A stretch of 64,000 nt of DNA, taken from contig CAJUOE010000039.1 in the NCBI GenBank assembly GCA_910587895.1, positions 3,106-67,105 on the forward strand, given 5' to 3'. Below the pieces are notes generated by a model. The model was not told the DNA's origin. It saw only the letters and a program-made list of their open reading frames with translations, and ran no database searches. The position numbers were made by a program, and so were the translations under genes. Below, piece by piece: positions 17,650 to 24,825 of the stretch. This DNA comes from an uncultured Lachnospiraceae bacterium. Lineage in GTDB: Bacteria; Bacillota; Clostridia; Lachnospirales; Lachnospiraceae. The first letter of the stretch is position 1. The number at the start of each line of letters is the position of its first letter.

Positions 17650-17678
17650 TTGACAAAGCAGACGGAATCATATATGAT
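17650..17678 (+). promoter_or_regulatory. Sigma-A promoter of the thiamine operon
   Basis: TTGACA at 17650-17655, 17-bp spacer, TATGAT at 17673-17678. Transcription would start about 17685, just before the riboswitch. Confidence 0.85.
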
Positions 17679-17694
17679 TATAGACAACCAAATA

Positions 17695-17782
17695 AACGCA
17701 GAGGGACTGCATAGCAGTTGAGAAGGTTAAAACCTGACTCTTTGAACCTGTCAGTTAATACTGTCGTAGGGAGCGGAACGTA
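17695..17782 (+). promoter_or_regulatory. TPP riboswitch (THI element)
   Basis: The aptamer core is clear: TTGAGA (consensus CTGAGA) after a GACTGC/GCAGT stem, then ACTCTTTGAACCTG, a short helix, and the closing TGTCGTAGGGAGCGG. Thiamine pyrophosphate binding should favour the terminator that follows within 6 nt. It lies directly upstream of thiC, as in many Firmicutes. Confidence 0.95.
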
Positions 17783-17787
17783 AACAG

Positions 17788-17822
17788 AAAGAAGACGCTG
17801 TCACGGCACGTCTTCTTTTTTC
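17788..17822 (+). terminator. Riboswitch-controlled terminator
   Basis: Perfect 10-bp stem AAAGAAGACG / CGTCTTCTTT with an 11-nt loop, followed by a T-run. It lies between the TPP aptamer and thiC and is the likely expression platform. Confidence 0.9.
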
Positions 17823-17857
17823 TGTTATCCGGTTTCCTTCAAAAGGAGAAAAGGATT

Positions 17858-19162
17858 ATGAGAAAATTTGCAACACAGATGGAAGCGGCGCGAAGGGGCA
17901 TTGTAACCGAAGAGTTAAAGAAGGTAGCGAAGAAGGAGCGCATGGCGGTGGAAGAGCTGCTGCCGTTGGTGGCAGAGGGAAAAGTTGTAATCTGCGCCAA
18001 TAAGAACCATGCCTGTATTGAGCCGGAGGGCGTGGGCTCCATGCTGAAGACAAAAATCAATGTCAATCTTGGCGTTTCCAGAGACTGCAAGGATTATGAT
18101 GTTGAGATGGAGAAGGTAATGGAAGCCGTGAACATGGGCGCACATGCCATCATGGATTTGTCTTCCCATGGGGATACGATTCCCTTCCGCAGAAAACTTA
18201 CCTCGGAATGCCCGGCAATGATTGGCACGGTTCCGGTATATGATTCCGTCATTCACTATCAGAGGGATCTGGCGACATTGACGGCAAAGGATTTTCTGGA
18301 TGTGGTGCGCCTTCATGCGGAGGATGGTGTTGACTTTGTCACGCTTCACTGCGGGATTACCAGAAAAACCATTGAGCAGATCCGAAAGCACAAACGGAAG
18401 ATGAATATTGTATCGCGCGGTGGTTCCCTAGTCTTTGCATGGATGTGCATGACCGGAGAGGAGAATCCGTTTTACGAATATTACGATGAAATTCTTGAGA
18501 TATGCCGTGAGTATGATGCGACCATATCACTGGGGGACGCCTGCCGTCCGGGCTGTCTGGCGGACGGCTCCGACGTATGCCAGATCGAAGAGCTGGTGCG
18601 CCTGGGAGAGCTTACCAAACGTGCCTGGGAGCGCGACGTGCAGGTAATGGTAGAAGGACCGGGGCATATGCCGATGGATCAGATTGCAGCCAATATGAAA
18701 TTGCAGCAGACCATCTGCATGGGCGCGCCTTTCTATGTGTTGGGACCGATAGTAACCGATATCGCGCCGGGATACGACCATATCACATCGGCAATCGGCG
18801 GGGCGATTGCAGCGCAGAATGGAGCAGCATTTCTCTGTTACGTAACGCCCGCAGAACACCTGGCGCTGCCGAACGTGGAGGATGTCAAACAAGGAATCAT
18901 AGCCTCCAAAATCGCGGCTCATGCAGCGGATATCGCAAAAGGCGTGCGCGGCGCGCGGGAGATAGATGATAAGATGGCAGACGCCAGGAGGGCGTTGGAC
19001 TGGGAGGCACAGTGGGCGTGCGCCATGGATCCTGAGACGGCGAAGAGGATTCGGGAAGAACGGAAACCGGAGCACGACGATACCTGTTCCATGTGCGGGA
19101 AATTCTGTGCGGTGCGCAGTATGAACAAGGCTTTGTCCGGCGAGTATATCGACATTCTGTGA
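17858..19162 (+). CDS. thiC: Phosphomethylpyrimidine synthase ThiC
   Basis: Radical SAM enzyme of 434 residues that rearranges aminoimidazole ribotide to HMP-phosphate, the pyrimidine precursor of thiamine. Seen: [82 protein letters not shown], and the C-terminal cluster motif [12 protein letters not shown] (CxxCx4C) that binds the 4Fe-4S centre. It is the short anaerobe form lacking the extra N-terminal domain of proteobacterial ThiC. AAAAGGAGAAAAGG precedes the ATG. First gene of the thiCWMED operon. Confidence 0.98.
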   Translation: MRKFATQMEAARRGIVTEELKKVAKKERMAVEELLPLVAEGKVVICANKNHACIEPEGVGSMLKTKINVNLGVSRDCKDYDVEMEKVMEAVNMGAHAIMDLSSHGDTIPFRRKLTSECPAMIGTVPVYDSVIHYQRDLATLTAKDFLDVVRLHAEDGVDFVTLHCGITRKTIEQIRKHKRKMNIVSRGGSLVFAWMCMTGEENPFYEYYDEILEICREYDATISLGDACRPGCLADGSDVCQIEELVRLGELTKRAWERDVQVMVEGPGHMPMDQIAANMKLQQTICMGAPFYVLGPIVTDIAPGYDHITSAIGGAIAAQNGAAFLCYVTPAEHLALPNVEDVKQGIIASKIAAHAADIAKGVRGAREIDDKMADARRALDWEAQWACAMDPETAKRIREERKPEHDDTCSMCGKFCAVRSMNKALSGEYIDIL

Positions 19163-19180
19163 TGCCAAAGGGGGAAAGTC

Positions 19181-19720
19181 ATGAGATTGAACGTTAAAAA
19201 ACTGGCGCTGGCAGGAATGATGACGGCGCTTGGCGTGTGCCTGTCAACGTTCTCGATTCCGGTGGGGGTTTCCAGATGTTTTCCAATACAGCATCTGTTG
19301 AATGTGCTTGCCGGTGTATTTCTGGGACCGGGATATGCACTGGGATTTTCTTTCTCTACGGCGCTCATCCGCAATTTTTTAGGAACGGGAAGCCTCCTTG
19401 CCTTTCCGGGCAGCATGGCAGGAGCTTTTTTGGGCGCGTTGTTCTACCGTTACAGTGGAAAGGTCTGGATGACATTTGTCGGTGAGATAGTGGGAACCGG
19501 GATTCTGGGCGGTATGCTGTGCTATCCTGTGGCATTCCTTTTCATGGGGAATCGGGAGGCGGCGGTATTCACCTATGTCCTTCCATTTTTAATCAGTACG
19601 GTGGGAGGCTGTATGATGGCGGCAGTGCTTTTGGGGATTCTGTTTAAGTCAGGCGCCTTCCGTTGCCTGAAAAGCATGGTGGATGAGCAGCCGGCCGTCC
19701 GGAAAGGGAAACCGTCATGA
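19181..19720 (+). CDS. thiW: ThiW, thiazole-specific ECF transporter S component
   Basis: Membrane protein of 179 residues with five to six hydrophobic segments. The N-terminus (KLALAGMMTALGVCLSTFSI) and VGVSRCFPIQHLLNVLAGVFLGPGYAL match ThiW, the predicted substrate-capture subunit for hydroxyethylthiazole in energy-coupling-factor transporters. It must work with EcfA/A'/T, which are not in the window. AAAGGGGGAAAG precedes the ATG, 18 nt after thiC, and the stop overlaps the thiM start. Its pairing with thiM is a known context and supports the thiazole assignment. Confidence 0.92.
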   Translation: MRLNVKKLALAGMMTALGVCLSTFSIPVGVSRCFPIQHLLNVLAGVFLGPGYALGFSFSTALIRNFLGTGSLLAFPGSMAGAFLGALFYRYSGKVWMTFVGEIVGTGILGGMLCYPVAFLFMGNREAAVFTYVLPFLISTVGGCMMAAVLLGILFKSGAFRCLKSMVDEQPAVRKGKPS

Positions 19721-20592
19721 ACCTGGGCTATAAAATAAGACCGGAAGAGATTGCCGGGATATTTCAGGAAATTCGCAGGAAAAGGCCATTGATACATATG
19801 TTGCCGAACGCGGTTTCGGCGTCTTTATGCGCAGACGGATTGTCTGCGCTCGGGGCGCGCCCCCTTATGGCGGTGGCAGCCTGTGAGATGGCGGAAATTA
19901 CGCAGCAGGCGGATGCAAGCGTCATCAATCTGGGACAGCCTGATTTGGAAAAGCTGCGGGCGGCAGAGGCGGTGGTAAAAGAGGCGGCAGGGAGCGCCAA
20001 ACCGCTGGTGCTTGATCCGGTAGGGTGCGGAGCGTCCCGGTTTCGCCTGGAGTCTGTGCAGAGAATCTTAAATATGCCGTGGCAGGGAATTGTCAAAGGA
20101 AATCGTTCAGAACTATACAGCATCCAGCAGAATTGCCTGACAAAAGAAGGCGTTGACGCCATCGCGGATTGGGAATTGTCGGAGCAGGTTCCCGCGGGCA
20201 GGGTATATTTGGCGACTGGAGAGCAAGACCTGATTCTGTGGGAGCAAAAAAGCTTGAAGATTCCACATAAAGAGGAGCATTGCCCCGGAAAAAAGAGCCG
20301 ATATAACATTGTAGGCAGCGGCTGCCTGACGGGGGCGGTGGCAGGCGCATGTTATGCGGCCGCCTTAAGCCTGCAGCCGGACATGAGGGCAATTTGTGAT
20401 GAGGAAGTTCATGCCCAAATGAGGGTGAAGGCCGTCCTGGCCGCGTCTTTGGGCATGGCTTTTAGCTTGCGGCGTGCAGATAAAGCTTCCGGTTATGGAA
20501 TGGCAAAGACGGCTTTGCTGGATGGCTTATGCCTGCTTGCCAGAGAAGAATTTGAAGATTGGATAAGGCAGAACGTGCAAACTGATATTTGA
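19717..20592 (+). CDS. thiM: Hydroxyethylthiazole kinase
   Basis: Salvage kinase of 291 residues that phosphorylates 4-methyl-5-hydroxyethylthiazole. Seen: RPLIHMLPNAVSASLCADGL at the N-terminus, ARPLMAVAACEMAEI, VLDPVGCGASRFR, VKGNRSEL, and the catalytic GSGCLTGAVAGACYA. The ribokinase-like fold and length fit. Start overlap with thiW (ATGA at 19717-19720) implies coupling. Together with ThiW it completes a thiazole uptake-and-activation route. One family position in the N-terminal motif (HxIxNxV) reads HMLPNAV, a minor variation. Confidence 0.95.
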   Translation: MNLGYKIRPEEIAGIFQEIRRKRPLIHMLPNAVSASLCADGLSALGARPLMAVAACEMAEITQQADASVINLGQPDLEKLRAAEAVVKEAAGSAKPLVLDPVGCGASRFRLESVQRILNMPWQGIVKGNRSELYSIQQNCLTKEGVDAIADWELSEQVPAGRVYLATGEQDLILWEQKSLKIPHKEEHCPGKKSRYNIVGSGCLTGAVAGACYAAALSLQPDMRAICDEEVHAQMRVKAVLAASLGMAFSLRRADKASGYGMAKTALLDGLCLLAREEFEDWIRQNVQTDI

Positions 20593-20647
20593 AATAACCT
20601 GGCAGGATAATGGCAGATGCATGGAAATGAGAAAGAAGGTGCATGAT

Positions 20648-21265
20648 ATGGGAAGATGGCTGTATTTGATTGCGGATTTCTCCTGTGGAGAGGAGGCTAT
20701 CAGGCAGTCTCTGGAGGCGGGGATTGATTACATCCAGCTTCGGGAGAAAGAGATTACTTCTGCAAAATATTTAAAAAGGGCAAGAAGATTACGCGAGATG
20801 ACGGCGGATTTTGACACAAAACTGATCATCAACGATCGACTGGATATCGCGATGCTCTGTGATGCGGACGGCGTACATCTGGGACAATCCGATATTCCTG
20901 TGCGGGATGCCCGTATGCTGCTCGGCAAAGGGAAAATTGTCGGGGCTACGGCAAAGACCGTGGAGCAGGCGAAACAGGCGATGGCAGAAGGCGCCGATTA
21001 TCTGGGGAGCGGCGCATGGTTTCCAACGGAGACGAAAAAGGACGCCGTTTCTCTTTCGGAGGAAGTTTACCGTGCCATTCTCAAAGCGGCGCCCATACCC
21101 AATGTGGCGGTGGGCGGCATTACTGCAGATAACTGCAGAAGGCCGCTGGAATGCGGCGCGGCAGGGCTTGCCATATCCGCTGGGATTCTGAAAGCGGAGA
21201 GACCGGCAGCAGAGATTGCCAGGATTCGGGAATGCCTGCAAGGATTTTCAGGAGGAAACGTATGA
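20648..21265 (+). CDS. thiE: Thiamine phosphate synthase
   Basis: TIM-barrel enzyme of 205 residues that joins HMP-pyrophosphate and thiazole phosphate to give thiamine phosphate. Seen: LYLIADFSCG at the start, YIQLREKEITSAKYLKRA, LIINDRLDIAMLCDADGVHLGQSD, GKGKIVGATAKTVEQA, ADYLGSGAWFPTETK and VAVGGIT. I prefer the ATG at 20648 because AAGAAGGTG lies about 10 nt upstream and family members begin close to the LYL strand; the ATG at 20621 is the alternative. The stop overlaps the thiD start. Confidence 0.95.
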   Translation: MGRWLYLIADFSCGEEAIRQSLEAGIDYIQLREKEITSAKYLKRARRLREMTADFDTKLIINDRLDIAMLCDADGVHLGQSDIPVRDARMLLGKGKIVGATAKTVEQAKQAMAEGADYLGSGAWFPTETKKDAVSLSEEVYRAILKAAPIPNVAVGGITADNCRRPLECGAAGLAISAGILKAERPAAEIARIRECLQGFSGGNV

Positions 21266-22050
21266 AGACGGTACTTACGATAGCCGGCAGCGATTGCAGC
21301 GGAGGAGCCGGAATACAGGCGGATTTAAAGACAATTACAACGCGGGGGCTGTATGGTGAGAGCGTGATCACTGCACTGACAGCACAGAACACCATGGGGG
21401 TAGCGGAGATTCTTCCGGTATCCCCTGACTTTTTGGAGAAACAGCTGGAGTGCGTGTTTACGGATATTGTTCCTGATGCCGTGAAGGTGGGAATGATTAC
21501 CGGCGTGGAACAGATGGAGGTCATCGCAAGATGCCTGAAGAAATATCAGGCCAGGCATGTTGTGGTGGATACCGTGATGGTATCCACCAGCGGCAGGCAT
21601 CTGATGGAGCCGGAGGCGATGGAATATTACTGTACGAGGCTGCTTCCGATGGCAGAGCTCTATACGCCGAATCTTCCGGAGGCGGAGGCTTTGTTAAAAA
21701 CAACTGTCAAAACAAGAGAAGAAAGGGTTGCGGCAGCCAGGGAGTTTGCGTTACAATACAGAGGTATCATTTATTTGAAAGGCGGACATGACGCCGTCTG
21801 CGCAGATGATTTGTTTTATGATGGGAAAGAGTTTATGTGGCTTGAGGAGAAACGCATTGAAAGCAGCAATACCCATGGGACGGGCTGTACGCTGTCCTCA
21901 GCCATTGCCTGCGGACTTGCAATGGGGCTGTCCGCGAAAGACAGCGTCCGGCAGGCGAAGGAGTATGTTACGGGAGCAATTGCAGACGGCATGGAGTTAG
22001 GGAAGGGAAATGGACCGCTGAACCATATGTATCAAATGAAAAAATCATAA
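21262..22050 (+). CDS. thiD: Bifunctional hydroxymethylpyrimidine kinase/phosphomethylpyrimidine kinase
   Basis: Ribokinase-fold enzyme of 262 residues that phosphorylates HMP and HMP-phosphate, supplying HMP-PP to ThiE. Seen: VLTIAGSDCSGGAGIQADLKT, the GMIT strand, VVDTVMVSTSGRHLM, YTPNLPEAEALL, and the anion-hole NTHGTGCTLSSAIACGLA. The ATG at 21262 is preceded by CAGGAGGAAACG and overlaps the thiE stop (ATGA); a longer upstream reading would be within thiE and lacks a ribosome site. Last enzyme gene of the operon. Confidence 0.96.
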   Translation: MKTVLTIAGSDCSGGAGIQADLKTITTRGLYGESVITALTAQNTMGVAEILPVSPDFLEKQLECVFTDIVPDAVKVGMITGVEQMEVIARCLKKYQARHVVVDTVMVSTSGRHLMEPEAMEYYCTRLLPMAELYTPNLPEAEALLKTTVKTREERVAAAREFALQYRGIIYLKGGHDAVCADDLFYDGKEFMWLEEKRIESSNTHGTGCTLSSAIACGLAMGLSAKDSVRQAKEYVTGAIADGMELGKGNGPLNHMYQMKKS

Positions 22051-22061
22051 GGAGACTGAAA

Positions 22062-22985
22062 ATGAGAAAGAAAATATTATTGCTGGGACTGAGCATCTGT
22101 CTTTTTGCAATATCTTGCAGCGGCAAAGACGCACCGAAGGAGAATGTTTCAGAGAACACCGAAGAAAGTGAGAAGACGGAAGAAGGAAACGGCGGGGAAT
22201 CCGAAGGTGAGCCAGGCAAACAGGAGGACAAAGAGGATTCGCCGAAGGAACAGCCAAAATCAGATGGAGAAAAACAGCAGAATAATACCGTGCAGAAAGA
22301 AATTACGAAAGTACCGCAGGTAACGTTTACAGACTACTCACAGAATATTGAGGAAGACGGCGTATTGATGCTGGCAGTGACGGAAAACTGTCCGGTTATC
22401 ACGGTCGAGGAAAGTGAAGATATTGCGCAGCGGATGAATATGGTATTTGAGCAGCAGCATGTTACCAATCAGGATGAGATACAGAGGAAAGCGGAAGAGG
22501 CCAAAGCGTTCTATAAGGGATTGTCCAAGGAGGAGGTTTCTTCCTGGGCAGGTTATGGCTATGGAATGAGCTATAAGATGATGTACGCCTCTACGAAGAT
22601 TTTGAGCATAGAGTCGGAGAGCTATGACTGGCAGGGAGCCTCACAGCCTGGTAAATGGACTTCCGCATATTGCTTTGATGTGACTAGCGGAGACCTGCTG
22701 TCGCTTGTGGATGTGTTTACGGATGAGGAGGCAGTGAGAAAGATTGTCTCGGAGCATATTAAGGACACCATCACGAAGGATCCGTACAAAGATGCGCTGC
22801 TGGATGATTATGAGAGCTATGTGGATGACGTTATGACCGAAAACACATTTTATCTGAATGAGAAAGGACTGGTTGTGATCTGTAATCCTTTCATGGTCAC
22901 AGGGGACACCGTGGGTACGATAGAAGTTGAGGTTCCATATAAGGAGATAAAGGACAGGATGAATCCCGAATATGTCCTTAATTAG
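22062..22985 (+). CDS. Lipoprotein with DUF3298/RsiV-like domain
   Basis: Exported lipoprotein of 307 residues. The signal peptide ends in a lipobox-like AISC at Cys21, followed by a Glu/Lys/Pro-rich linker to about residue 85. The rest resembles the DUF4163-DUF3298 module of RsiV anti-sigma factors and PdaC-type proteins: VTFTDYSQNIEEDGVLML, YASTKILSIESESYDW, then FDVTSGDLLSLVDVFTDEEA, YVDDVMTENTFYLNEKGLVVI and VEVPYKEIKDRM. The family can bind lysozyme or chitooligosaccharides; here there is no sigma-domain partner. It starts 11 nt after thiD with AAGGAG, so it may be expressed with the thiamine genes, although a functional link is unclear. Confidence 0.8.
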   Translation: MRKKILLLGLSICLFAISCSGKDAPKENVSENTEESEKTEEGNGGESEGEPGKQEDKEDSPKEQPKSDGEKQQNNTVQKEITKVPQVTFTDYSQNIEEDGVLMLAVTENCPVITVEESEDIAQRMNMVFEQQHVTNQDEIQRKAEEAKAFYKGLSKEEVSSWAGYGYGMSYKMMYASTKILSIESESYDWQGASQPGKWTSAYCFDVTSGDLLSLVDVFTDEEAVRKIVSEHIKDTITKDPYKDALLDDYESYVDDVMTENTFYLNEKGLVVICNPFMVTGDTVGTIEVEVPYKEIKDRMNPEYVLN

Positions 22986-23012
22986 AGACGCGTGTTACGA
23001 TAGGAGAATACT

Positions 23013-23507
23013 ATGCACAAATCACCGCTGACAACCCTGTGCTATATCGAGAAGGACGGCAGGTATCTGATGCTGCACAGGGTAAAAAAGCAAAAAGACG
23101 TCAATAAAGATAAGTGGATCGGAATTGGAGGACATTTCGAAGATGGGGAGAGCCCGGAGGAATGTCTGCTGCGGGAGGTAAAGGAGGAAACCGGCCTTAC
23201 GCTGACCAGTTTTTCATTTCGCGGGATTGTCACATTTTCCGCTATCGGCTGGCCGACGGAGTACATGTGCCTGTATACGGCGGATCAGTTTGAGGGAACG
23301 CTGGCAGAATGTGACGAGGGAACGCTGGAATGGGTGGAAAAGGAGCGCCTCATGTCCCTCAATCTGTGGGAAGGGGATAAGATTTTCTTCCGCCTGCTGA
23401 TGGAGGACGCGCCCTTCTTTTCCCTGAAACTGAGTTATGATGGAGATGAACTGACAGAAGTAGTATTAAATGGAACTACTATGGAACTGCCAGGAGCCAG
23501 CAGTTAG
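23013..23507 (+). CDS. Nudix hydrolase (MutT/8-oxo-dGTPase-like)
   Basis: Protein of 164 residues with a complete Nudix box, GHFEDGESPEECLLREVKEE plus TGLTL, which coordinates Mg2+ for cleavage of nucleoside diphosphate linkages. The sequence around it (TTLCYIEKDGRYLMLHRVKKQKDVNKDKW, TEYMCLYTADQFEG, LWEGDKIFFRLL) is typical of the clostridial 8-oxo-dGTP diphosphatase-like group. The precise substrate cannot be read from sequence. ATAGGAGAATACT precedes the ATG. Convergent with the glycosylase gene, 5 bp between stops. Confidence 0.88.
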   Translation: MHKSPLTTLCYIEKDGRYLMLHRVKKQKDVNKDKWIGIGGHFEDGESPEECLLREVKEETGLTLTSFSFRGIVTFSAIGWPTEYMCLYTADQFEGTLAECDEGTLEWVEKERLMSLNLWEGDKIFFRLLMEDAPFFSLKLSYDGDELTEVVLNGTTMELPGASS

Positions 23508-23512
23508 CCGGT

Positions 23513-24034
23513 CTATGTGTTTAAGCAGGGATATAGTTTTTCCTGCCAGTGTTCCTGCAGACGGGTGATGGACCATGCAGCATTTGCAGGGCTGGTGGAG
23601 GGGAGGGGCTGGATAGTTCCGATTTCTGCAAAATCACAGAGCGTAGGAGTAATATATTTCTCATATAAATCACAGGCTTTCTTTCCGTTGCCGAAGACGG
23701 CAGAGATAGGAGCCTGTTTCAGCAGGCCGGCAATGTCGGCGGGAACTACGTTTCGGATGCTGCTGTCGGAAGAACCGATGATTTCGCAGCTCAAAATGAC
23801 GTCCCACACGGCAATGTTGTGGCTGAGGAGAAGATGTTTCTTTTCTTCGATGGTTGTGGGAACCGGTTCTTTTGTGATGTGGGCAAGCACTTTCCAGAAC
23901 CGGTTCTGGGGATGTCCATAATAAAATTGCTGTTCCCTTGATTTTACCGAGGGAAAGGTTCCGAGGATTAAAATTTTGGAATGATGATCAAAAACCGGTG
24001 GAAACGTGTGAGTGTGCTGTTCGTATTCTGCCAT
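23513..24034 (-). CDS. DNA-deoxyinosine glycosylase (UDG family 6-like)
   Basis: DNA repair glycosylase of 173 residues in the uracil-DNA glycosylase superfamily. The N-terminal motif ILILGTFPSVKSREQQFYYG and HPQNRFWKVL, followed by NIAVWDVILSCEIIGSSDSS and the C-terminal loop LPSTSPANA, fit the hypoxanthine/deoxyinosine-DNA glycosylase group, which removes deaminated adenine. MUG is the closest alternative. AAAGGAGTCTCCC precedes the ATG on the minus strand. It sits between a Nudix hydrolase and an exonuclease, a loose nucleic-acid-maintenance neighbourhood. Confidence 0.85.
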   Translation of the reverse strand: MAEYEQHTHTFPPVFDHHSKILILGTFPSVKSREQQFYYGHPQNRFWKVLAHITKEPVPTTIEEKKHLLLSHNIAVWDVILSCEIIGSSDSSIRNVVPADIAGLLKQAPISAVFGNGKKACDLYEKYITPTLCDFAEIGTIQPLPSTSPANAAWSITRLQEHWQEKLYPCLNT

Positions 24035-24099
24035 AGGGAGACTCCTTTCTCAGTGCAGGGTTATTAAAATTATTATACACATGCGTGGGAGGAATTACA

Positions 24100-24783
24100 A
24101 TGGATGAGACGATGAGGAACAAAGGAAAACGTTTAAGTCAGTATGTCGGCGATTATGTCGTATTTGACTTAGAGACCACGGGCGTACGCGCCAATTTAGA
24201 TGAAATAATAGAAATTTCTGCCATCCGTGTGCGGGAACACAGACCTGTGGAAGAATATTCCACGCTGGTTCAGCCGGGAATGCATATTCCGGCGGCGGCC
24301 ACGGCGGTGAACCATATTACGGATGATATGGTGAAAGATGCGCCGAAGATTGCCGATGCCCTTAAAGGGTTTCTGGAATTTGCAGGAAATGATATTCTGG
24401 TGGGCCATAACATTCAGCAGTTTGATTTGAAATTTATTTATCGGGATGTGATGGACATCTCAGGTAAGGAAGTGGAAAACGATTACATTGACACGCTTTA
24501 CATGGCGCGGCAATATTTGCCGGAGCTTTCCCATTACAGGCTGTCGGATGTATCAGAGTATTTCGGCATCAACACCGTGGGCGCCCACCGGGCGTTAAAC
24601 GACTGCGCGATGAATCAGAAGTGTTATGAGGAGCTGGGGAAAATCCTGCAAAGAAGGCGCGAGGAGCAGCCGGAAATCCTCTGTCCGAAGTGTGGTCTGG
24701 AGATGGTGAAACGCAGTGGAAAATACGGGGAGTTCTATGGATGCAGTGATTTTCCGCGATGCAGGGGAACGCGTAAAATATAG
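24100..24783 (+). CDS. DnaQ-like 3'-5' exonuclease with C-terminal topoisomerase zinc ribbon
   Basis: Protein of 227 residues. The DEDDh exonuclease domain is intact: [10 protein letters not shown] (Exo I), [13 protein letters not shown] (Exo II), and [10 protein letters not shown] (Exo III with catalytic His). The C-terminal about 40 residues form a zf-C4 topoisomerase-type ribbon, [11 protein letters not shown] then [15 protein letters not shown], normally found at the end of topoisomerase I. The next gene is topoisomerase III, with its own zinc fingers. I start at the ATG 24100, preceded by GTGGGAGGAATTAC; the GTG at 24085 overlaps that ribosome site. The role is probably DNA or RNA 3'-end processing. 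Confidence 0.88.
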   Translation: MDETMRNKGKRLSQYVGDYVVFDLETTGVRANLDEIIEISAIRVREHRPVEEYSTLVQPGMHIPAAATAVNHITDDMVKDAPKIADALKGFLEFAGNDILVGHNIQQFDLKFIYRDVMDISGKEVENDYIDTLYMARQYLPELSHYRLSDVSEYFGINTVGAHRALNDCAMNQKCYEELGKILQRRREEQPEILCPKCGLEMVKRSGKYGEFYGCSDFPRCRGTRKI

Positions 24784-24825
24784 AGAGTTGAAAAGCGAAA
24801 AGAAAGGCGCCGGAAGGCTTGGTGT

